From NCBI RefSeq assembly GCF_036492835.1, contig NZ_AP025314.1:2108001-2172000 (forward strand): a stretch of DNA of 64,000 nt. The letters are read 5' to 3'. Position 1 is the first letter of the stretch, and every line of letters begins with the position of its first letter. Positions 28,701-38,900 of the stretch are shown piece after piece. The stretch comes from Fulvitalea axinellae. GTDB taxonomy: Bacteria; Bacteroidota; Bacteroidia; Cytophagales; Cyclobacteriaceae. A model generated the notes under the pieces. It did no database searches and was not told the DNA's origin. It saw only the letters and a program-made list of their open reading frames with translations. The position numbers were made by a program, and so were the translations under genes.

Positions 28701-29876
28701 GAAGGCGGTAAGGTATCGCTGTCGTTGACACAGGAGAAGGACGAGATGCGAATCATCGTTAGCGATACGGGTATAGGTATCCCGGCCGAAAAGCTGGAGA
28801 ATATTTACGGCAGGTTCTTCAGGGCGGTTGACAGTGACGGAGAAGCGGAACAAACCGGTAGCGGAATCGGATTGGCCTTGACTTACGATCTTGTAAGTCT
28901 TCATTTGGGAACAATCGACGCTGAGAGCGAAGTCGGTAAAGGAACGTCCTTTACGGTTCAATTGCCTACGAATGCGGGAAGCTATCCGAAAGAGTCTTTA
29001 GTGGAGCCAACCGAAAGCCAGCCGGATTCGGAGCCTGTGGTTACTGTGGAAGAGCAAGAGGATTCGGAACACTTTCAGGAAAAGAAACAGGAGAAACCGC
29101 TGGTGTTGGTTGCCGAAGACAATCAGCAACTCAGGGGATATATTACCAAATCGTTGAAAGGCGAGTTCCGCGTGCTGGAGGCCGAAAACGGCAAGATAGC
29201 GCTGGATATAGCCAGAGAAAAGAGTCCGGAGCTGATTCTTTCAGACGTGATGATGCCGGAAATGGACGGAAACGAACTGTGCGCCGAGATAAAATCGGAT
29301 GCGGACACCTCACATATTCCGGTGGTGTTGCTGACCGCTTACGATACCCGCAGCGATCGTCTCAAAGGCTTTGACAGCGGAGCGGACGATTATGTGGCCA
29401 AACCTTTCGACGAGGACGTATTGGTTGTGAAATTGAGAAACTTGGTTGAGACGCGAAGGAATTTCCGTAAGCGTTTCCTCAAAGACTTGGATTGGCAACC
29501 GGAGGAAGAGCAGAAGAACTTGTCGTTTGACGATAGATTCTTGGGCAACGCGATCGGTGTGGTGACGAAGAATCTTTCCGATACGGATTTCAGCGTGGAG
29601 AAAATGGCGGGAGAACTTGGCGTTAGCCGAAGCCATCTGCACGTTAAACTGAAAGCTTTGACCGGAGAGTCCGCAAGTAGGTTTATCAGGGTTATCAGAC
29701 TCAAAGAAGCGGCGCGTCAGTTGGCCCAAGGTGTTGATAACGTAAGCCAAATAGCTTACAGGACAGGGTTTAATTCTCCGGCGTATTTCACGAAGTGTTT
29801 CAGGGAGCATTTCGGAGTGACTCCAAAAGAATATATGCAGGACCCCGCAAGTGTACAGCCGCAAGAGGCGGAGTAA
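25782..29876 (+). CDS. hybrid two-component system regulator (sensor kinase-response regulator-AraC)
   Basis: 1364 residues from ATG 25782 (a GTG one codon earlier is also possible). Order of domains: signal peptide; two seven-bladed Reg_prop-type propellers (repeats such as 'DSRGFMWVGTEAGFGRFDGYN', 'DRNGAIWAGTGNGLYKFN'), about 25-690; Y_Y_Y domain, ~700-790; transmembrane helix ~794-815; HisKA with phospho-acceptor in 'DLSHELRTPLT' (~851); HATPase (NALKYTPEGG, DTGIGIP, GSGIGLALT); receiver domain with Asp in 'LSDVMMPEMDG' (~1156); AraC helix-turn-helix at the C-terminus. Such HTCS proteins sense periplasmic ligands, mostly polysaccharide fragments, and control neighbouring utilisation loci. 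None is visible beside it. Confidence 0.95.
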   Translation: MRILGGFIALIVATVGAYANSLVSDQERIRSLTIEEGLPDNYVTSVFQDSRGFMWVGTEAGFGRFDGYNLARYSKANIPNQFVTALGEDQSGNIFVGTVKGLGVLNPVRQSGQGFFKNKNVIGIGRWNKGMYVAFDDEVRMVSYSKDTLQTTLVISAYRKNVLIEKVGKDQSGRFWILYNDGLFELFDKKGKRSFSFNVTEHIEEKAPLTAASLYGKSLWFGTENGTLQKFSLDARKRRYQVEFVEAEHVVDKPLTVLKMTDSLGVWVGTQGAGLLKQEADSLWAQVDFPEHGTFKSSELRISDIRLSDSGEAWVATMGRGVLLVSKVRRYYRHLDVNGIGGLRNSSVNSILHDHKGNVWAGHRNGAGLAWIEGGVPPEDQEMGAVKYFETRNKTLLSGRVGSVVLDRAGDVWVATWDGVSRFYYPEGSKEPVLRRHYKNTKKQKLLPDNRCHSLFFDRRTGDLWLGTYKGPGRYSAETDSFVFGEALGRESESVLGKDIFQIKKDASDNMWFSTRWNGLYLYDKKQDSTYYFARSNTSERGLEANVVRHLIEDRNGAIWAGTGNGLYKFNAKKRTFKRIDKREWGMDNQVNAIAEDWNGILWLGTRDGVTALDKAGKNVRVINFEEGQNVNYIPNTAVSNFGGGQLLFGTKRGMIALDPELFQTKGKDLPVYIVNFKVLNKALRPVAGKKGESRISKPIEFCKEVRLPNRDNVFNIEFAALSYANPERVRYAYILEGADKSWRYTVGKNREVAYTHLPAGEYMFRVKATDQSGHWGAKEARLKVVILPPLWQTWWAYLLYAFFALLIAMAWKNMLIRDVEKKTERERKDKERAQERKLSEMKLRFFTDLSHELRTPLTLIVGPMKQVLKGNIGEDSRPMLSMVNKNAEVLLKLINQMLEFRSMAEKSKRLRVSESDAVGFLRNIYGAFTGMATQKNITFEFFAPKKMNVCFDKEKVERIVYNLLSNALKYTPEGGKVSLSLTQEKDEMRIIVSDTGIGIPAEKLENIYGRFFRAVDSDGEAEQTGSGIGLALTYDLVSLHLGTIDAESEVGKGTSFTVQLPTNAGSYPKESLVEPTESQPDSEPVVTVEEQEDSEHFQEKKQEKPLVLVAEDNQQLRGYITKSLKGEFRVLEAENGKIALDIAREKSPELILSDVMMPEMDGNELCAEIKSDADTSHIPVVLLTAYDTRSDRLKGFDSGADDYVAKPFDEDVLVVKLRNLVETRRNFRKRFLKDLDWQPEEEQKNLSFDDRFLGNAIGVVTKNLSDTDFSVEKMAGELGVSRSHLHVKLKALTGESASRFIRVIRLKEAARQLAQGVDNVSQIAYRTGFNSPAYFTKCFREHFGVTPKEYMQDPASVQPQEAE

Positions 29877-29900
29877 CCATCTGTAAGGAAGTCTGAAGCC

Positions 29901-29940
29901 AAAAAAACGGCGCATTTTTGAAAATGCGCCGTTTTTTTTA
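29901..29940. terminator. bidirectional terminator between the hybrid regulator and gldC
   Basis: An 18-bp stem AAAAAAACGGCGCATTTT with its near-complement and a short TGA loop. T runs on both sides serve the convergent genes. Confidence 0.93.
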
Positions 29941-29952
29941 TAGGCTTTAGGA

Positions 29953-30303
29953 TTATTTGCCTTGGTCTTTTTTCAACTCCTTCATATGGTGTTCCGAAAG
30001 CTTATCGCAGAGTTTGTTGATCTCGTTGGCCATAAACTCGTCGCCAGTGGAGTTCAGTAACGTTTGTGACCAACCGCCAAGCGAATCGATAAAGAAACGC
30101 TTCATTTCGTGAGTGTTGAGCTCTTTGTCCCAAAGGTCGATACGAAGAGTCTGCCCGCCGTTTTCACCGTCCCAAAGGTTTACGGAAACGGCCTTGATAG
30201 GCTTGGGGCCGGCAGAGGTGGAATCGTCGGCTTCCCAAGAAAGTTTTTCCGGAATATTGTTGTTGTCAAGGTCTACGTTGATCTTGATTTCTTTGCGGTT
30301 CAT
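29953..30303 (-). CDS. gldC: gliding motility protein GldC
   Basis: 116 residues, the GldC length. It starts 'KEIKINVDLDNNNIPEKLSWEADD' and continues 'AVSVNLWDGENGGQTLRIDLWDKELNTHEMKRFFIDSL', which are the GldC signatures. GldC is a cytoplasmic protein needed for efficient gliding and T9SS-linked motility in Bacteroidota. Small and solitary here; the related gldB is not adjacent. The window also contains a type IX secretion substrate at 32944, consistent with a working Gld/T9SS. Confidence 0.85.
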   Translation of the reverse strand: MNRKEIKINVDLDNNNIPEKLSWEADDSTSAGPKPIKAVSVNLWDGENGGQTLRIDLWDKELNTHEMKRFFIDSLGGWSQTLLNSTGDEFMANEINKLCDKLSEHHMKELKKDQGK

Positions 30304-30407
30304 ATCGGATGTTTTAGAATTCAGTGAAATGAAGGGGCAATATGAGGCTTTTTGCCAACGGAGGCAAGCGTATAGAAAAAACCGATCATTTGATAACTAG
30401 GTACAGC

Positions 30408-31445
30408 CTATTCCCTCCGAATCTCAATCCTCGCGATTTTGCCGTAGGCTCCGGCTACCCAACCGTATTTCCCGCTCGGCGAAAAGCTTACGGTGTAAAA
30501 AGCTTCCTTGTCTGTTTTTCGCCAAGTCATGCCGTTATCCTCCGAAAGATATGAACCGTACCGCCCTACGGCAACAGCGATATCGCTATCAGGCACATAG
30601 CAAACCGACGAGGTGTAGCCCTTTGCGGGTTGAGATGGGAGAGTCCAAGTTTTTCCGCCGTCTGTGGTTATGGCCATGGAAGAGTTGTTCATAGTCGAAT
30701 CAAGGTATTCACCGCCAACGGCCAAGCCGTTGAGGTTGTCTTTGAATGCGATCGAATAGATCCCTTTGGCCGGAGCGCCGTGGGAGAGAGGGGTGCTGGA
30801 TACGGACGCCTTTTTCACTTTTGTGTTGTAAGAAATCGTTCTGGCCTGATCACCGCCCAGACCGTAAATGATTTCTCCGTTAGCCAAATAAGCGAGCCCC
30901 GATCCGCTGGCGGCGAAACCGGCCTCTTGTTTCAATATCGGAACATCATCGGAAGAAACGGAAACCTTTTCCCAAGTCATTCCGCCGTTTGCTGTATGCA
31001 ACACCTGCTGCTCGCCGTTGATTGGGTCGCCGTAAACCGCCCCGTCAAGCTTATTGGCGAAATCCATCCCGTCGTAAAAAATCTCGGGTCTGGTGTCCTC
31101 GTGAACCATTTTCCAGTTGAGTCCCGCATTCTCGGTCAGATAGATTCTGCCAGGGCTACCGGCGCTCAATATCAGCGCTCTTTTCCCTGAAAAAGCTTCG
31201 ATATCCCGGAAGTCAAGCGAGTCAGCTCCTTGTACCGTAGTGGTTGTCCAACTCTTTCCGCCGTCCATAGTCAAACCTACAATTCCTTTTGATGCGCTAT
31301 ACCAACAAACGGAATCGTTTACGGCCATCAGTCCGCGGATATGGGATTTGGAACCGCTTTCTTGTGGAGTGTAAACAATGGTTTTTGGTTTCGTTTCGCA
31401 AGAGAACAGGGGCAATAGAAGGAGTAAAAGTAGTTTTCTTGTCAT
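30408..31445 (-). CDS. YCF48/BNR-repeat lipoprotein
   Basis: 345 residues with a lipoprotein signal (LLLLLLLPLFSCE, Cys16). The mature protein is a beta-propeller with BNR-type motifs such as 'TMDGGKSWTTTTV', 'TENAGLNWKMVHE', 'TANGGMTWEKV', 'TTDGGKTWTLPS' and 'SEDNGMTWRKT'. YCF48-like propellers serve as assembly factors or oxidoreductase-associated proteins in other bacteria; the role here is unknown. It follows lhgO on the same strand, but a strong hairpin lies between them. Confidence 0.78.
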   Translation of the reverse strand: MTRKLLLLLLLPLFSCETKPKTIVYTPQESGSKSHIRGLMAVNDSVCWYSASKGIVGLTMDGGKSWTTTTVQGADSLDFRDIEAFSGKRALILSAGSPGRIYLTENAGLNWKMVHEDTRPEIFYDGMDFANKLDGAVYGDPINGEQQVLHTANGGMTWEKVSVSSDDVPILKQEAGFAASGSGLAYLANGEIIYGLGGDQARTISYNTKVKKASVSSTPLSHGAPAKGIYSIAFKDNLNGLAVGGEYLDSTMNNSSMAITTDGGKTWTLPSQPAKGYTSSVCYVPDSDIAVAVGRYGSYLSEDNGMTWRKTDKEAFYTVSFSPSGKYGWVAGAYGKIARIEIRRE

Positions 31446-31463
31446 GGTTTGTAGGGTTTGGTT

Positions 31464-31497
31464 GTTTCCGGAAAAGGGAAGCCCCTTTCCCGGAAAC
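31464..31497. terminator. hairpin between lhgO and the YCF48 lipoprotein
   Basis: Arms GTTTCCGG-A-AAAGGG and CCCTTT-C-CCGGAAAC pair for 14 bp around one mismatch. No clear T run follows on the minus strand, so it may terminate poorly or act as an mRNA-stabilising or processing site. Confidence 0.5.
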
Positions 31498-31503
31498 AGG
31501 GGC

Positions 31504-32703
31504 TTAGAATCTTGTCAAAATCTTTTCGGAAAGCGTCTGTCCGATCGACAGCGCCGAAGTGGCCGCGGGCGAAGGCGCATTGCAGACATTCACGGCGAAT
31601 TCGTTTTCGAAGATCAGGAAATCATCCACCAAACCGCCGTCTTTTTCGCAAGCCTGGGCTCTGATACCGGCACCTCCGGCCACCAAATCCTTCTCGGTGA
31701 TTTCCGGGATAAGGCCCTGCAATGCTTTGGTAAACGCCTTTTTGGAGAATGAGCGGTACATTTCTCCCATACCTGTCTTCCAGTATTTCGAAGCCACTTT
31801 CTGGAATCCGGGCCAAGTTAGCGTCTCAAAAAGTTCTGCAAAATTAATCTGCGTCTTTTTGTAGCCTTCTCTGGCAAAAGCCAAAACGGCGTTAGGCCCG
31901 GCCTCCACGCCACCTTTCATCATACGTGTAAAGTGTACGCCGAGGAAAGGGAAGTTAGGATCCGGAACAGGATAGATCAGATTCTTCACCAATGATTCGC
32001 TTTCGGGCTTAAGCTTATAATATTCCCCTTTAAAAGGAATGATCCTGAGATTTAGTTTTTTGCCCATGGTCATTTCCGCAACCTTGTCGGAGTAAAGACC
32101 GGCGCAGTTGACAACAAGTTTGGTTTGGTAGTCGCCCGTTGATGTCTCGATAGTACTGGCCACCTTGGCGGTGGTGATATTGGTAACCTTGGAGCCCATC
32201 TTGATTTCTCCTCCAAGCTGTTGGACTTTCTGCCCCAACTTTTCGCATACTACCGAATAGTCGACAATCCCGGTTTGGGGCACCCACAGGCCTTCGATAC
32301 CGCTTACGTGAGGCTCGTGTTCTTTGAGTTCCTCCTTGTTTAGTCTTTTGATGCCTTTAAGTCCGTTGGCTGTTCCCCTTTCCAAAAGGTTGTTCATCAG
32401 CGGAATTTGTTCCTGAGCGGTAGAGACTACCAATTTACCGCAAAGCTCGAAGGGAATCTCTTCTTTTTTACAAAAGTCGACCAGTTCGTGGTACCCCCTA
32501 ATACAATTGGTGGCCTTGAGAGAGCCCGGCTTATAGTACAGACCTGAGTGGATAACACCGCTGTTATTGCCGGTTTGGTGGGCGCCAAGTTCCTTTTCTT
32601 TCTCGATCAAAAGGAGCTTGAGGTTAGGGTTTTGACTTAGGATCTTATATGCGGTAGCTAGCCCTACAATTCCGCCCCCGATTATGCTGATATCGTATGT
32701 CAC
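31504..32703 (-). CDS. lhgO: L-2-hydroxyglutarate oxidase
   Basis: 399-residue FAD-dependent oxidoreductase. The FAD site is 'SIIGGGIVGLATAYKIL' at the N-terminus, followed by 'LGAHQTGNNSGVIHSGLYYKPGSLKA', a signature of LhgO. A mid-protein 'GVHFTRMMKGGVEAGPNAVLAF' and C-terminal 'VCNAPSPAATSALSIGQ' also match. It oxidises L-2-hydroxyglutarate to 2-oxoglutarate, a metabolite-repair reaction. The stop is immediately followed by hairpin sequence. Confidence 0.93.
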   Translation of the reverse strand: MTYDISIIGGGIVGLATAYKILSQNPNLKLLLIEKEKELGAHQTGNNSGVIHSGLYYKPGSLKATNCIRGYHELVDFCKKEEIPFELCGKLVVSTAQEQIPLMNNLLERGTANGLKGIKRLNKEELKEHEPHVSGIEGLWVPQTGIVDYSVVCEKLGQKVQQLGGEIKMGSKVTNITTAKVASTIETSTGDYQTKLVVNCAGLYSDKVAEMTMGKKLNLRIIPFKGEYYKLKPESESLVKNLIYPVPDPNFPFLGVHFTRMMKGGVEAGPNAVLAFAREGYKKTQINFAELFETLTWPGFQKVASKYWKTGMGEMYRSFSKKAFTKALQGLIPEITEKDLVAGGAGIRAQACEKDGGLVDDFLIFENEFAVNVCNAPSPAATSALSIGQTLSEKILTRF

Positions 32704-32885
32704 AACTTGGAGATTAAAATAATAGAAAAATCAGTCAGCGTTTTTCAATCAAACACACCGCAATTTAGCCCTTTTAGGGCAGTGAACCATTATCCTGTTA
32801 ACCGAAAAGTCGCAGTGAGGAATGACTTTGGAAAAAGAGTGGAGTGGGAGTGTGGAATCGCAATTAAAAATTAGATATAAAGACG

Positions 32886-32917
32886 AAAAGGCCTTCCGGA
32901 CACCCGGAAGACCTTTT
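32886..32917 (-). terminator. intrinsic terminator after the giant secreted protein gene
   Basis: AAAAGG-CTTCCGG paired with CCGGAAG-CCTTTTT across an ACAC loop, with one mismatch. It lies 27 bases past the stop, with TTTTCG beyond it on the minus strand. Confidence 0.75.
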
Positions 32918-32943
32918 TAATTTGTGAAGGATAGTTTATCCGA

Positions 32944-35900
32944 TTATTTAATGCTTATGCGTTTCACAAAGGTGTTGTCGCCGGCTTTGGCTTTCAGCAC
33001 GTACATGCCACTGGCCAAGTTAAGTTCGACTTTGTTTTCTGCGCCTTTTCCGTCGGCGTTGAAAACCATGTTTCCTTTGAGGTCGTAGACTACAATCGCG
33101 TCAATATGGCCGTCCCATTCCACGTTAACCTCGCCGTCGCTAGGCACTGGGTAAACCGTGATGCTCTGGGCCTTGGCGGCAGTTACATCCGTTACGGTGT
33201 TGACCTGGATGGCGATCACTTTTTCACCGGCCTCAAACTTGTCATTTTCCGGAACCGAGGCTTTCACATATGCGATACCCGGGCTCTTGATGATGACTTT
33301 GTTGCCTTCCAGCGCAATCACTCCGTTATCGATTACCTTAGCGTAGGAAATCGGCGCGTCTGAATTGGACGATGCTGTCAGGATAAAGGCCGGGTCGTCT
33401 ACGGTCTTAACCAAGTTGTCGAAATTCTCGATAACGGTAACCGCCCTTTCAACAGTCACTGTCACAACCCTGCTGGCGCTTTCAAAGCGTTCCGTATCGT
33501 TTACATACGCTTTGACTGTCGCGGTACCCGCTTTTAGGGTAGTTACCTTGCCGTCTTTCAGGTTGATTACGTCCGAGCCGCTTAGGAGTTCGTATAGTAC
33601 CGTTCCGTCCGAGTTGCTGGTCGCTTCGTAAGTGAAGATTGGCGAGTCGTATTTTACCGTCATATCCTCGATATTCTGGATCCAGGCTCTGGCGGTTTGT
33701 ACGGTTACGGTGATCGTCAATTCTCCGGCGTAGTACTTCTCGGTTTCGTTTACTGAGGCGGTAATAGTCGCCGTTCCGCTCTTCAGGGTCGTGAATGTCG
33801 GCCCGTCAAGACTGATTACGTCGTCACCGGAAGTGAGAGCGTAATTGATCGGCGAATCCGAGTTGGTTGTGGCGTCCAAAGTAACCGGCCTGTCAAGGTA
33901 CGTAGCCGTAATATCCGCAAAGTTCAGGATTTTCGGGAACGCCCTTTTAACATCAACTTTAATCACTCTCTCAACGCTTAGGAATTTGTCGGTCTCCGGA
34001 ACGGTTGCCTTTATGTAGGCCACTCCGCTTTTCAAGAAGGTGACCACGGCGCCGTCGAGGCTTATCACGTCGTCGCCCGACACTACTGAGTAGCTTAGGC
34101 TTCCGTCCGAATTCGTTCCGGCGGTAAGAGTTACCGGAGCGTCGCCGTAAGTGTTGGTCAAGTCATTGAAGTTGGTGATAACCGCTGTAGCCCTCAGCAC
34201 TTCGATAGTGATGATCTTCTCCGACGCGAAGTACTTGTCAGTTTCCTGAACATAGGCCTTAACCATCGCCGTGCCCGATTTCAGCAACGTGATTTCGTTA
34301 CCGTTCAATGACACTACGTCGTCACCGCTTTCTAGCACGTATCTGATAACACCGTCCGAGTTAGTGGTGGCGTCAAGATCGAATGGAGCGTCGCCGTAAG
34401 TGGAAACGATATTAAAGAAGTTGTCGATAGTGGAAATCGCTTTTTCTACCCTTACGGTTGAGAATGCGAGTCCGCTCGTATAGTTGTCGGTTTCTTCGAT
34501 TCTAGTGGCGATAGTGGCTACACCCGATTGCAGAATAGTGACCAGGTTGCCGTCGAGGCTGATTACTTCTTCACCCGAGTCTATCGAGTAGGTAACGTCT
34601 CCATCCGAACGGCTTACGGTGAAGAGTTCGAACGGTACGTCACCGTAGGTCTTGTCAGCGTCATCAGTCACTAACAATGGATCAGCTTTGTTAATGATTA
34701 ACTCTGCGTCGGCAACACCCGCTTTGTAGTTGACCGTCGAAGCAATTGAAGCCCTAATGGTAACATTGCCCGCCTTTACAAGGCGTACCTCCTTGTTGTA
34801 GTCTCCGTAGAGAGAAACCGCTCCGGTTCCGTTTTCGACGGAGTAGGTGATGTCGCCCGGTGAGACCGCGGTGGCCTCAAGTTCGAAGTCGTCGTCGTCG
34901 AAAGTTTTCTGGATATCGTCGAAGGTAATGACCGGCTCGGCCTTGTGTATAGTCAGTTTGGCATTGGCTGTTCCGCTATTGAAGTTAGCCGTTTCTTCGA
35001 ATGTTGCGGTCAGGTCTACATAACCGGCTTGCAATACGGTGAAGAATTGGTTTCTGTCGCCTTCGAGTACGATAGCGCCTGTACCGCCTGTCAATGCGAA
35101 GTCGATAACTCCCTCAGGAACCGATCCCGCCTGAAGCTCGAAGAGCTGGTTCGGGTCATAGGTAACGGCTTGGTCCTGGAAGTCGATCGTAGGATCGGCT
35201 TTGAAGATCGTGAAGGTTACGTCCTCGAAGTTCGGCAGGTAGTTAGTTCTTTCTAACGCCTTGGCCCGGATAGTGACCGTTCCCGCTCCCAGGATTTCCA
35301 CAAACTCGTTGTCGTCACCGTAGAGTCTTACGTCGCCTGTGCCTCCCGGTACCACTTCATACTCAAACTCGGCCCCGGCCGGCATGCTCATAGCCTCCAA
35401 GGTAAAGTCCTCGTCTCCGTAGGTTTTGTCCGCGATAGCGAAAGTAATGCCTGTAGCCGCTTTGCTGATGACTATTGTGGATACGCTCGAAGCCGTACTG
35501 TACTTGCCGTCTGTGTTGAATGTGGCTTTGATATCCACTTCGCCGGCTTGTACTATTGTCAGGTCCTCGTTGTTTGGCCCGCCAAGGGTAACGGCTCCGC
35601 CATCCCTGCTGGCCTCTATCTGGTAAGTTACTTTACCGTCATAGTCGCCTGGCGGTTGGATGTAGTTGTTCAGGTCCAGATCCTGATCGCCGATGGTTAC
35701 GGGAGGGATGTTAAACCCTACGGTTGGCGTAGCCCTGTCAACCGTCATGGTCGCCACTTTATGGGCCGGGTTGTAGTTGGCGTCACCGCTTAGAACGATC
35801 TTGAAGTTTACGGCTCCGGCCCGTTCAATGGTTACGATACTGTTATTTGTTCCGCCCAGTTGCGCTACGGTATTGTTGGTATCCGTTTTCTCGTAAGTGA

Positions 35901-38900
35901 ATGTGCCGTCGTAATCTGAAGGTAGTACAGTGTCATCCTCAAGACTAAACGGTTCGTCTCCATAAACTTTCGTGAAGTTGTCAAAGAGGATGGCCGGATC
36001 GTCTTTGGAGATAGTTATGGTTGCCGTAGCCGAACCTTCGTTATAGTTAATGATGCCTTCTTCTGAAACCGCTTTTATTACCGCTGTTCCGGCCCCACGA
36101 ATACTTACATATGTTTTTTGTGGCTCAGAAGGGTTAATGTAAAGGGCGACATACTCACTGCCACTTACCACTTGATAAGTGATTGGTTCCGGAGCATTGG
36201 TTGTTGCTTCTAATTCGAAATTCGGATCATTGTATGTTTTGTCAATGTTTCCGAAAGTGACCACAGGGTCATCTTTATTTATAGTCAATGTAGCCGTAGC
36301 TGTTGTCGAATTATAGTTGTCATCGTGGGGAATATTTGCCGTAAGCTCTATAGTTCCCGACACCAATAATTCGGCATGTTGCATTCTGTCTCCGGTCAAA
36401 GCCACGTCGCCAAGAAGTGGGTTTTGGGTGGCTTTGCTATATGTAGGAGCACCCGTATAATCATCCGGCAGGTTAAGCCTGTTGTCCAGATTGAAATCTG
36501 GATCATTGAATGTCTTTGTGAAGTCACTGAATATATCTGCGGGAATAAGGTCCGCTTTGTGAATCGTTAGGCGAGCGGTCTTGTTATTGGCCTCATAGTT
36601 ATGGTCTCCGCCCAGCGCTACTCTGATATCCACATGGCCGGCTCCGGTGATCTCTACGTCGGCGTCACTGTCTCCGCTAAGCAGTATGCTACCGGTGCCT
36701 CCGTCATCGAAGAACTCTATAGTTCCTGTATAGTCCGAAGGAACTGACAGGTGATCAAAGAGGTTGAAGTCTTCGTCTCCGTAAGTTTTCTGGAAATTGT
36801 CGAAAGTGATACTTGGAGAGATCTGGTTGACTGTCATATTTGACGTAACCTTCACTTCCTCAAAGTAGTCGTTAGCGTTTATCTTAAACTCTAAGGTAAT
36901 TACCCCGACTTTGTTGATTGTCGCGGTCTGGTTGTAAGCGCCGCTAAGGCTGACCACTTGGTTGCCGTTATCCACTTTTGAGAATTCATAACTGTCCGTT
37001 TGGAGAGTCATGTCCATTCCGTGTGATACGGCGATTTGTTGGCTACGGAACAATGTGCCGTCGCCGGTGACTATAACCTTATTGCGTAGATCCAACGGGT
37101 TGGTGCCGTAAGCCCTGCTAAAGTCTGGGAACGAAATAGAGTAGGGAGCGGGCCTTTTCACTATGTCAACAGTCGCCGACACTACTCTCATGTCGTATTT
37201 GTCTGTTTGCGCAAGGCTAGCGGTTACCGATACTGTTCCGGTAGTCAACGTTTCCAGCAAGCTATTGTCTATGCCGTTTAACTCGGCTGTTCCGGTTCCG
37301 TTGTTTACCGAATAAGTGATATTCGCTTTCGAATAATCGTCAGGTACGGTAATAAGATCATCCAGTTCGATCTCGTCCAATACTAGGGCTTCGAAATCGT
37401 TGAACGTTACCGCAGGGAAGTCTCGATCAACTGTTAGCTCGGCTATTTTGTGATGAGCGCTATAGCTGTCTGTCGTAGCTACGTTCATTCTTAATTTAAC
37501 GACTCCCGAACGTTTGACCGTAACTATGGACCCTGTTAAGTCAATAGCGTCGTCAAAGTCTTCCTCGACTTGGAACGTAATAGTACCGGGGTTAATCTCA
37601 TCAACATATGCGTAGTCTTCCAAGTCAAAGGTATTGTCCCCGTACTTATACTTCTTCGTAAAGTTGTCGAAAACTAATGTTGGTGTGGCCTTTTGGATTT
37701 CAAGCGTGGCGTTTACATCCCTTGCGTTGTAATTTGCGTCTTCCGCAAGGTGTACGGTTAATCTTACTTCACCAACGTCTCCGACTGTGGCCAAATGGTC
37801 ATTGCTTCCGCTTAGGGATACAGTACCGTTTGTGCCATTGAAATTGTTAGTGTTGGTAAACGATATAGTGCCGGAATAGTCGGTAGGGAGATTCGAAATT
37901 TGCTCTAGCAAGCTGAATTGAGGATCTCCGTAGGTTTTGTTGAAGTTTTGGAATTGGACAGTTGGCGTTGCTTTGTCAACTGTAAGCGTTCTGCGGATAA
38001 CCGCTGACTTAAATATGTCGGTAGCGGGCAAGTCAACTTTGACCACCGTATGTCCGGCGTTGGTGTATGTTAGTACCGTTCCGCTGATAGAAGCGACATG
38101 ATTGGAATTTGGGTTGCCGGGAGCGCCAGTATCAGGCTCCACGTAAAATTCCGGAGTGCCGTCATAATCAAATAGGTTAAGGCCTGTGGTAAGGTCTAAA
38201 GTATTGTCAAGGTCTCCGTATGTATATGGCCCCGTAGGGATATTAAAGGTGACGGGGTTTTCCGCTTTCCCGATTTCTATTTTTGCCCAAGCGTCGGCAT
38301 CTTCATATCGGTCTGAGTTGGTCATTGTGACCATTACCCAAGTTTCGCCACCTTTTAATGGATCTGCTATATCAGAGTCAATGCCTGTAATGTCAATTAA
38401 GTCATTGGCTGGGGGTGGAGGGGTAGAGCTATTGTCACCATCAACTTCGGTGTAAGTGATCGTTCCGTTATGGTTGTCGTCACTGAATGAGTCATAATCC
38501 GAAAGCGTAATTTCATCGGAATTACTGCCGGGGGTAATAGTTGTTGAGGCATTGTTGAAGGTAATTACCAAATCGGCTTTGTCTACCGTTATGGTTACGT
38601 CTTTGTTTGCTGTTGCAATTTCATGGTTACGGTCATCGATGCTAACTTCGATTACGTATCCGCTTTTTGCGATTTCGAAAAGCGCGTCCGTATCGTTGGT
38701 GATCGTGAGATCCGTATCGGAGGTTATATTTGAGAATGTAGCGCTTCCTGTAAATCCAAAGTAAGGGTCATTTGAAGCGTCTTCGAAGCTAAGGTAATTA
38801 TTCAAGTCCCTAGCTTGCGGATTGTACTTCAGATTATTGATTCCATTACTGATAACTGGTCTGATCTGCTTTTTCCCTACGGTAAGCGTTTGTCTGATAA

